Assembly: GCA_963576735.1 (NCBI GenBank)
Contig: OY755188.1
Coordinates: 3,782,001 to 3,846,000, forward strand
DNA: 64,000 nt
Reading direction: 5' to 3'
Source of the DNA: Bedellia somnulentella
Taxonomy: Eukaryota; Arthropoda; Insecta; Lepidoptera; Bedelliidae
The first letter of the stretch is position 1. Every line of letters begins with the position of its first letter. The notes beneath the pieces are model-generated. The model was not told the origin of the DNA. It searched no databases and was given only the letters and a program-made list of their open reading frames with translations. The position numbers and the translations under genes are program-made. Below are positions 23,937-31,860 of the stretch, one piece after another.

Positions 23937-23992
23937 ATATTCTCACAACTTTAAATCACTGGAAAGGATAACCAGAGCTTTGGGGTAAGAAA
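23937..23992 (-). mobile_element. SRE 3' fragment, degraded
   Basis: catattctcacaactttaaa, ggataaccagagctttgg and aagaaattcag. Confidence 0.55.
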
Positions 23993-24035
23993 TTCAGAAA
24001 TTAGGAGGAAAATATATATTATGATAAAAGTAAGA

Positions 24036-24070
24036 CCATTTTTACAATCGTACAAAGTGGCGATCAATAG
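24036..24070 (+). mobile_element. Very short RTE 3' fragment
   Basis: Matches the RTE region ending in agtctctgac (cgtacaaagtggcgatcaat upstream of it), in plus orientation. It lies just left of the 24.1 kb RTE insertion and has no tail. Confidence 0.55.
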
Positions 24071-24097
24071 TCTCTGACAATATAGTAATATAAGACA

Positions 24098-24719
24098 TAC
24101 ATACATACATACATATACTCACGCCATTAATTCCCATTGGGGTAGGCAGAGACTATTGATCGCCACTTCGTACGATCCTGACAAACCTCTCTAGCTTCGT
24201 TTACATCCATCAATCTTTTCATACATGCTCTTTTATTCTTCATACTTCGGACGCCAGCCTTTTGAGCACACTCTCAATTTGGTCCAAGTGTGTTCTCCGT
24301 GATCGCCCTCTACTAACATTACCATCCACACTAGCTGTATAGATCCCTTTTACCAATTTTCTATCATCCATCCTCTCTATGTGCCCAAACCATCTCAACA
24401 TTCCTTTTTCTATCTTTCTTACAATATCATCTTTCATACCACACTTTTCACGAATAACACTATTTCTCACTCGGTCACACAATCTAACATTACAAATTTT
24501 TCTGAGGGACCTCATCGCTACTGCATTCACTCTGCTCTCATGCTTCTTCTGCCACACCCAACATTTGCTTCCATACATAAGCGTAGGAACAAGAACAGCA
24601 TCATGCACAGCCATTCGGGCCTTTTCAGACACCGATTGACTGATCATTAGGCTATTCATTGCTCCATTTACCGCATTGCCCTTTTTCACTCTTCTTTCAA
24701 TGTCATCATCACATCACAT
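24098..24719 (-). mobile_element. 5'-truncated RTE LINE, 3' end only
   Basis: The last ~620 bp of the RTE family on the minus strand, with a (catacata)n tail at the left. The 12 bp target duplication taataagaca-type repeat (taatataagaca) is exact at 24086-24097 and 24720-24731. It is close in sequence to the full-length element at 34.9 kb, so it is probably a fairly recent severely truncated insertion. Confidence 0.9.
24128..24689 (-). pseudogene. RTE C-terminal coding remnant
   Basis: Open from 24689 down to 24240 (149 codons: GNAVNGAMNSL, VLVPTLMYGSKCW, RWFGHIERMDDRKLVKG). It then shifts frame at a shortened T-run near 24258 and continues in another frame to the end of the element. It holds only the region downstream of the polymerase active site. 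Confidence 0.85.
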
Positions 24720-24837
24720 TAATATAAGACAATACAGTCGATTTCGGTTTCAAGGTCATATTGCGGTAATAAGCTGCTCTACATCCCTTGAACAGGTGCT
24801 ACGAAAGCCATTTTATAAGAAAATTGGTAGTGGGTTA

Positions 24838-25035
24838 TCGGTTAAGAATAGCACTTACCCATTTTTTACTTAGGGTACCTATAGGTGTTTTTTAGTAGTT
24901 GTTAGGCTATGTATTTGAAGACCTATCATAACTACCTTTTTTGTTATTTTTTTCTCTACTAAAATTCTAGAAATTGGTTTTTTTAAAATTAGAGGTATGG
25001 TTATAGCGTTCTGGAATTTAAAGCCCTGAGTATGT
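24838..25035 (+). mobile_element. SRE copy, strongly degraded
   Basis: ggttaagaatagcacttacc, a shortened middle, then tttaaagccctgagtatg. Confidence 0.55.
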
Positions 25036-25159
25036 TTGATGAAATTTCAACTGATTTTATGGAATCGATGGTCATTTTAAAGAAAAGCTTTTTACCTCTT
25101 AGACACGTTTTGAACGTTTCAAAACTTAAATATTAGATATAACAAATGACACAATGTCC

Positions 25160-25204
25160 GTTTTTTAAGTGGTTTTTTTTAGAATTTATAGCCGTGGGTA
25201 TATG
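25160..25204 (+). mobile_element. SRE 3' end at the edge of the miniature LTR element
   Basis: ttttttaagtggtttttttt then gaatttatagccgtgggtat. The LTR element starts immediately after. Confidence 0.5.
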
Positions 25205-25619
25205 CGTGGGAGTCATGCGAGAGCGCATACTACTACGGACTCACTTGCACATAGCAGCATTAAGCATAGATACAAATTATAAGTTGGTACACAGCAGGGT
25301 GTACTGGGCAGTATATCTTTGCTGTTCCCACAGTGGTGACCCCTCGATAAGAACACACGCTTCCTTCTACTACATTTCCCGATCAATTTATACTCCTCGC
25401 TTACCTCACCACACCACTCATTGACCAGAGCATCTACAGGCATGCAATCACTGGAGTCACTGCTCACACTGAACTTGGGAATTGATATAATAGGTCCCTC
25501 CTAGCTTTGATATCATCTATCGACTAGGAGGGGAGTAATGTGGGAGTCATGTAAGAGCGTTATAGTCATGTTCGTACACAGCAAGGTGTACTGGCCAGTA
25601 TATCTTTGTTGTTCCTACA
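25205..25619 (+). mobile_element. Miniature LTR retrotransposon (TRIM-like)
   Basis: Two direct repeats with LTR-like ends: 25205-25332 (cgtgggagtcatg ... ttcccaca) and 25539-25619 (tgtgggagtcatg ... ttcctaca). The second has about 47 bp deleted. The 206 bp interior begins gtggtgacccctcg, which looks like a primer-binding-site region (cf. TGGTGACCCC after BEL/Pao LTRs), and ends in a purine tract aggaggggagtaa directly before the second repeat. No coding sequence. I do not see a matching target duplication. Confidence 0.6.
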
Positions 25620-25748
25620 TCTGTAGATGTATAGTATAGTATTTGGGTTCCTTCTGCTATTTGCTTAGTAATTTACAGCTATAATTTTATACTATTTTAT
25701 GACGATTATATACGTTGTATAATCTTTTAGTTCAGCAACTAATGTTGT

Positions 25749-26002
25749 ACATACATACATACATATACTCACGGCTATAATTCCCTAGAAGGGGTAGCCG
25801 GAGCCAAGGAATTATAAATTCCTCATCCACTTTTGGAAGTTGAGTGGGGAAAAGGCGGTAAAATAAAGGTTTTTTGTGATGGGTCTCCAACCGCATCGCC
25901 CAAAAATCCATTAAAAAGCCCCAATACCCTTAGTCGCCTCTTACGACACCCGTGGGTAGACAGGGGTAGCGACATTCTAAGCCGGCACTACACGGCGACA
26001 CT
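25749..26002 (-). mobile_element. SRE copy with 12 bp target duplication
   Basis: (acat)n tail at the left. Second-subfamily head (agcgacattctaagccggca). Target duplication aactaatgttgt at 25737-25748 and 26003-26014. Confidence 0.92.
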
Positions 26003-26303
26003 AACTAATGTTGTGTTTAGGCAAATTTCAAATAAATAATGAAGTAGCGCATGTGTTGGTGTTTATCGTCAAATTTTCATAAACATTCTTTGAAAATACT
26101 GAAAAAGCACCGGAAAAGCCAAACCCTCAGAAATAGAGACAAAATGTCGGATCTGACTAAAATGTCGTCGGTAAACAATCCCTATAAATTGAGTTGTTTT
26201 CGTGTGTTATTTCTGTAAAAGTGATGTAAGCTCACAAGTGTTGTTCTTTTCTATACCGGAAAACATTTAGTTTAGTTTTTATGCATAATTGATTTTGTTA
26301 TTT

Positions 26304-26402
26304 TGCTGTGTAGTGTCGACTTAGAATAGAACTACCCAAGTTCTACCTGTAAGAAGAGAGAAAGGTATCGACCATCGCCCAAAAATTCATTACAAAGTCC
26401 AA
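26304..26402. mobile_element. Rearranged SRE piece
   Basis: A plus-strand head (gctgtgtagtgtcgacttag) is joined near 26370 to minus-strand middle sequence (accatcgcccaaaaattcat). Confidence 0.6.
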
Positions 26403-26621
26403 GCCAATATTCATTATATTCTCCATTATATAACTATAACTATTCCATATGAATTAAAAAAGGATTATTTTTACTTATCGTCTGCTTTAGAACCAGTAGC
26501 AATTTCATAAAATAATACCCATAATTTTAAAAATTAACATACTGAATTGATAAAGCACATTTCTTTCTTATCAGACCATGTGCGCAACATTTATCAATGA
26601 TTTAGTGTAGTTAAAGAAACT

Positions 26622-26668
26622 GCATACATAAGTCACCGCTATAAATTTCTAAAAGGGGTAGCCAAAGT
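26622..26668 (-). mobile_element. SRE 3' fragment
   Basis: catacataagtcaccgctat and aaaaggggtagccaaag. Confidence 0.6.
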
Positions 26669-26831
26669 TTTTATACACAATTAATATAGGGTATGGTTTA
26701 TTTCCAGAAATAATTATAGTTGGATTGCAATAAGAGCACAAATACACTTCTTTGCGAAAAACTCTTACAATATTTACTAAAATAAAACAATAATACTTAT
26801 TATAGTATTTTCTAAGATTTTCACGATTGCA

Positions 26832-27171
26832 TATTATAATTAAAACAACTTTTGACTTTCGGATATTTTAATCGCGTATTATTACATGGTTTTTTAAAGC
26901 CCGACGTTTCGAAAACTTTTCAGTTATCATGGTCACGGGAAGACTGAGGTGTTATTTGTCATTATACAGTACTATAAAATTATTAATACTAACTACCTTC
27001 ACAAAATTTTAAGTTACATTTGCGTTTAATATTTGCTATGTACAAAAAGAGCTAATGTTATCTGGAGTCTTGCTAGTGTTCTTCCCTCGCTTAGTTGTGC
27101 TAATGATAATGATACATGTAATAATACGCGATTAAAATATCCGAAAGTCAAAAGTTGTTTTAATTATAATA
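26832..27171. mobile_element. MITE with long inverted ends
   Basis: About 50 bp arms (tattataattaaaacaact..., inverse ending at 27171) enclose ~240 bp containing gcccgacgtttcg and ggtcacgggaagactga. No coding content. The target duplication is not obvious. Confidence 0.75.
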
Positions 27172-27546
27172 ATACTTATTGATTTAAGTAAATATACAGT
27201 TAAGCCCTACAATACTAAAATCACTTCATAAATTCTTTACTATATGTACAGACCCTTCGGCTATTCGATAATAACAATAAAGTGTAAACAATAAAAAAAG
27301 GCTTTCGGAACTAAAACGACGTCAATACAAATACTACTTAAGTATTTGCATAACCCAATATATGATAAAATATACGCCAAAGGCAGAGAGGGTTTGTGTA
27401 CCCAATAATCGTAATAATATATTTGTAGAATAGCCCTGCTTAGCAAAAAGGTCTGACTCTGCAATATAAGGACACTATTTCCTAATATTTCCTTTACCCT
27501 GTGCAGTGAGTTGCTCAACTCTTTGTCGATAAAATTGTGTTGGCAT

Positions 27547-27800
27547 AACATATAAACGTTCAGGCCGAATATCCCCGAAGGGGTTGGCAGAGGTACTAAT
27601 ACTTCTGAACATCACGTGACATTGTCACCTGGTGTTCAGAGTACCCACGTTTTGCATGGACAGTGTACTCACGTGATTGGGGGTAGGCCTATCGCCGTTT
27701 TGTACGAATACACTGTCACATGACTAAGTACAACCCAGTCATGTGGGTTTCCTCACGATGTTTTCCCTCACCGTTAACAACCATGATAAATTAAATATGG
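27547..27800 (-). mobile_element. TTATG-tailed repeat family copy
   Basis: cataacatataaacgttcag, ccccgaaggggttggcagag, acatcacgtgacattgtcac, cccacgttttgcatggacag, actgtcacatgactaagtac and cctcacgatgttttccctca. The family ends in (TTATG)n in sense. Confidence 0.8.
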
Positions 27801-27811
27801 AACTAATTACA

Positions 27812-28372
27812 TAACATATACATATACTTACGCCGTTAATTCCCATTGGGGTAGGCAGAGACTATCGATCGCCACTTCGTACGATCCTGGCAAACCTCTC
27901 TTGCTTCGTCTACATCCATCAATCTTTTCATACATGCTCTTTTATTCTTCATACTTCGGACGCCTGCCTTTTTGAGCACACTTTCAATTTGGTCCAAGTG
28001 TGTCTTTCGTGGCCGTCCTCTACTAACATTACCTTCCACATTAGCTCTATAGATACCTTTTACCAATTTCTTATCATCCATCCTCTCGATGTGCCCAAAC
28101 CATCTCAACATTCCTTTTTCTATCTTACTTACAATATCATTTTTTACACCACTTACTTTCACGAATCACATCGTTCCTCACACGATCACATAACCTAACA
28201 TTACAAACTTTTCTGACGGACCTCATTTCTACTGCATTCACTCTGCTTTCATGCTTCTTCTGCCACACCCAACATTCACTGCCATACATTAGCGTAGGAA
28301 CAAGAACGGCATCATGCACAGCCATTCGGGCCCTTTTGGACACCGATTGACTAGACATTAGGCTATCCAATA
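27812..28372 (-). mobile_element. 5'-truncated RTE LINE with frameshift
   Basis: RTE 3' end on the minus strand with its (cata)n-rich tail at 27812-27830. Coding remnants occupy 27836-28162 (RKIEKGMLRWFGHIE-type region to YPNGN) and 28137-28372 (SVSKRARMAVHDAVL to VRNDVIRES). The frame changes near 28150. The 5' truncation is at about 28372. I found no clear target duplication. Confidence 0.85.
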
Positions 28373-28454
28373 CATAAATACATCGATATTGCAAAAATGC
28401 ATTGATAACTACGTGTATGTTTTGTTTGATTTCCAGCTTAAATAATATTTATTA

Positions 28455-28640
28455 ATTACTAGCTGACCCGACAGGCTTGCTTTTGACAAAGCTTAAGGCG
28501 TTTTTTTCGGTACTGTTAGTTCAATCAGGCGAGAATATTTTATTGGTAAAAATTTTCCGGGATAAAAAGTATCCTATTTTACAACTAAGGTCATTATCTA
28601 GCACTCTGCCAAATTTCATTCATATACATTATGTACTTGA
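28455..28640 (+). mobile_element. 'ACTAGCTGACCCG' arthropod repeat
   Basis: ttactagctgacccgacagg, ttccgggataaaaagtatcc and tgccaaatttcattca. This pattern is very common in arthropod genomes as a retroposon/Helitron-associated repeat. A short relative, tcgcgggtaacagctagt, lies at 21148-21165. Confidence 0.7.
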
Positions 28641-28719
28641 GGAGCCTTTTTGCCTCAAACACACGAACATCTAAAGTTTTACATTTATAGTATTATAAGA
28701 GGATACATACATACATGCA

Positions 28720-28759
28720 ACTACAGAGTTAAACATATAACTATGTTTAACTCTGTAGT
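28720..28759. repeat. 40 bp inverted repeat
   Basis: 18 bp perfect arms (actacagagttaaacata and inverse), spacer taac. Confidence 0.9.
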
Positions 28760-28832
28760 AAAAAAAAATATTTGTAATTTGTTATCATGTCTTGTTTGTG
28801 GAAATAAACTATTTTATTATTTTTTATTATTT

Positions 28833-28978
28833 ATTACATATACTCACGGTCATAAAACCCTAAAAAGGGAAGCCAGAACTTCGGAATAAAAAAAATCCTC
28901 AGCCACTTTTGAAGGTTGAGTAAAGAAAAGATTGTAAAATTAATGTTTTTGTGATAGTGTCCCACTACACAGTTAATA
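28833..28978 (-). mobile_element. SRE copy with large internal deletion
   Basis: 3' half intact (catatactcacggtcataaa to aaagattgtaaaatt). The body is then lost and the extreme head (cactacacag) follows directly. Confidence 0.7.
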
Positions 28979-29257
28979 AAATAATATAAAACGTGAAACA
29001 TAGTTCATTCATAGACCGAACTTTATCGCTAATCTCTTCAAAGGCTCACGTAGACTGTAGGAGATCGTTTGTGGATGAGCAAATTCAAATGCTGACTTCA
29101 ATTTGAAACTGTGATATCATAATGCACTTTAATACTGTAGTCGTACCTTTGAGGCTTATTTCAATTCTCAAAGGGATTTGATTTAAAGTTTTAGCATGTA
29201 TGAAGCACTAATGGTTCTTTTAATTGATTATATTATTTAATGGTGAGAAAAAATAAT

Positions 29258-29496
29258 TGCCGCGTAGTACCGGCTTAAAATGTTACTACCCCTTTCTACC
29301 CAAGGGTGTAAGAGCCGACTAAGGGTAAAGGGCATTTAAAGTGGTTCTTGGGCTATTTCTTTGGAGACTCAGCATCAACGCAACTTTATTTCTACTAACT
29401 TCTTCCCCTATTAACATCCGAATGTGGCTAAGGAGTTTGTAGCTCTGAAGCTCTGGCTACACATTTTTTGGATTTATGGCCATGAGCATATGTATG
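29258..29496 (+). mobile_element. SRE copy, second subfamily, compensated head hairpin
   Basis: The head has GTAGTA (29264-29269) and TACTAC (29284-29289) instead of GTAGTG and CACTAC, so the stem is kept. Its tail is interrupted by the foldback element at 29497. Confidence 0.85.
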
Positions 29497-30104
29497 TGTC
29501 GTGGCCATATCGTGAATTTGAACACATCATGAAATGATCGATCATTTCATGAAATGGTCGTATTTCATGAAATGTTCAACTGTTTATTGGCCACATCGTG
29601 ATGTGGTTTGGGCAGATCAATGATAAGAAATCGTTTCTCGATATGGCCAACTAAACGCGCGGCCTCTTCATGAAATGGTTAAGATTATTTGGTCATATCG
29701 TAAAGTAGTTACATTAATTACCGGTAGAGGCGCTGAAAACGCTTTGTTTATGTGTGAAGATAGCGGTCGCTGTCAAAAGTGTTATTTCTCGCAGTAAAAA
29801 AGTTAATAATTCGCTATTAAGCGAGGAAGAAAGTGATAACAAAAGAGTTTTCGACAAAAAGGTTCTCAAATACTTTGCAAATTACGAAAAAACTGAGCAA
29901 TATGTTAATAAACCGTAGAGTTTGGATCGCATTTCACAGGTTACTCTATTTCTACGATCTGGTCAAGCGTGGCTGACAAAATCGTGAAACGTTGACGATT
30001 TTATGATCTGGTCAAATGAAGTTGGCCATATCATGAAATGTGACCATTTCATGAAATGATCGATCATTTCACGATGTGTTCAAATCTACGATATGGCCAC
30101 GACA
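29497..30104. mobile_element. Foldback/MITE element with nested palindromes
   Basis: Ends tgtcgtggccatatcgt and the inverse at 30104. Subterminal blocks atgaaatgatcgatcatttc occur in both arms. The centre is unique (gtagaggcgctgaaaac). A 4 bp direct repeat, tatg, flanks it (29493-29496, 30105-30108). It lies at the tail of an SRE. Confidence 0.75.
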
Positions 30105-30179
30105 TATGCATGTACGTAAGTCTATTATTTAAAGGTCATTAAATAGCTGAGCTATACTTAGACATTCGTATAAAACCGT

Positions 30180-30280
30180 TGTGCCGGTCTTTGTCATGAA
30201 GATGCGCTGTCTTAACAAAACATGGGTACTATTAACACCAGGTGACTAATACGTCACATGATGTTCAGAATCATACCTAT
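30180..30280 (+). mobile_element. TTATG-tailed family, fragment
   Basis: aaaacatgggtactattaac, accaggtgactaatacgtca and catgatgttcagaatc. Confidence 0.6.
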
Positions 30281-30461
30281 ATCTAGCATCCTTTCGCAGA
30301 TTTATGAAAAGATCCTACGGTTTTCGACCGATATAGTATATGAATCCCTTTATTTCCATTTTTCCTCTTACATTTAATCCGCTGAGCTGTCAAGATTGTA
30401 TCACCTTTGTAATAATATTATATATAATTATATCAATTTCACTTAGCCGGGACCGAGGGCT

Positions 30462-30626
30462 AAGCTATGTTGTGTCAACTTTGAACAGCACTTCATACTT
30501 TTTCCCCGAAGGGGTTCGTAAGAGGCGACTCAAGATATTACGCCCTTTTTATTGAGATCCACTAATAACATTACCTTATTCTAAAACTCTCGCTACCGCT
30601 TCTAGGTACGTATAACCATGGTTATA
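30462..30626 (+). mobile_element. SRE copy, old
   Basis: aagctatgttgtgtcaactt, ttcgtaagaggcgactcaag and ctctcgctaccgcttctagg are recognisable; the rest is decayed. Confidence 0.5.
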
Positions 30627-30628
30627 TC

Positions 30629-30763
30629 TAAAGTCTGATTTTTAATTTGAGTCAGTAAAATGACAGGTGCAACTGTCACTAACTAAATATACATGAACAA
30701 AAAGATGTATCAGTGACAGTTGCACCTGTCATTTTACTGACTCGAATTAAAAATCAGACTTTA
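30629..30763. mobile_element. 135 bp foldback MITE
   Basis: Arms of ~51 bp with one mismatch (taaagtctgatttttaat... gcaactgtcac and inverse) around a 33 bp centre. It begins and ends in TA, so a TA-targeting family is possible. Confidence 0.8.
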
Positions 30764-30769
30764 TGTATA

Positions 30770-31570
30770 ATATTTGATCTCGGCTTTATTGTAAAGATCA
30801 GTTATTAAATTGATAATGATCAATTGGTGAGCCTAGGGCTGACAGTTTACCTCGGCGAACGAATTATTTTGGCTATTCAAAGAGGACATGCCGCAAGTAT
30901 TTTAGACACGATACCGTACTGCTGGAGCGATGAATTTCACAATTTCATTAAACACATTTATTTAGATTTATATTTTGATTTAGGTTGTAAATTGTGTATG
31001 ATAATACTTTGAATTTTTCTCGCAAATAACATGATATAATAAAAAAAATATTACTTAAATTTTTTGATAATTAATAATGGTTGTCAATTAACCCGACTTG
31101 TATTTACCAAAGCATTTTAATTATTTAATTTAAATAAACAAATAAATAAAGCTTTATGTTAACAATGCATACCTAAGTACGAATTATATTCATAAAACGC
31201 TAAAGAGCAATCATAAGTTTTATGAGTTCAAACTCCGCAAAATGTCTACAAAGTTAAAGTATCGTTTCAAAGTACTGGAAACTTTTATTTCACAACGAGT
31301 ATTATATATCAAAAGCATTAGAACATTCCAAAAGTTACCCGCAGGACCTGAGCGGTCGCTTTTGTAAAGAAAATTTTAAAACGTAACATTATACTTTAAA
31401 TGTAGGTAAACAAAAAGGCACTATGAGGTAAACTTTATAGTGCGGTGAACCAAATACATGGAGCTAGTTTTTAGCAATAGATTATAAATGATATATTCAT
31501 ATTTTTTGTTAAATTATAGTTCTAGCTATTAATTTATGGATATCTTAGCAAAACAAACCCTGGTTTTGGA
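30770..31570. other. AT-rich interval with one small frame
   Basis: A 62-codon frame at 30824-31012 (YLGERIILAIQRGHAASIL) looks somewhat protein-like and could be a transposon scrap, but I cannot name it. The rest is featureless. Confidence 0.4.
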
Positions 31571-31750
31571 CGGGTATATACATACATTCATACATATACT
31601 CACGCTCTCGGCTATAAATTCCTAAAAAGGGTAGCTACAGATTAAGATTACTGTGTAGAGTCAGCTTAGAATAGCACTACCCCAATAAGAAATTCTTCAG
31701 ACACTTTTGGAAATTGAGTGGGGACAAGATTGTAGAAAAAAGGTCTTTGG

Positions 31751-31860
31751 TCATAAATAAAAGATGTTATTAAAGGAAAGAAAAATTTCGACACTGGCGG
31801 GGTTCGAACCCCGCCAGTGTCGAAATTTTTCTTTCCTTTAATAACATCTTTTATTTATGA
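31751..31860. repeat. Perfect 110 bp palindrome at the head of the array
   Basis: Two 55 bp arms without spacer, centred between 31805 and 31806 in the self-complementary TTCGAA of the T loop. The right arm is the normal continuation of a unit (T stem, acceptor strand, T-run, cttttatttatga). The left arm is its exact inverse. I found no mismatch. The last three bases of the 13 bp target duplication (tca) form the outer edge. Confidence 0.95.

Noticed and set aside
25205..25619. A 5 bp target duplication for the miniature LTR element
   Set aside because: The flanks (tatatg at left, tctgta at right) do not match, so it is not claimed.
27812..28372. Host gene call from the 108- and 85-codon frames
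   Set aside because: Both are pieces of the RTE C-terminus separated by a frameshift.
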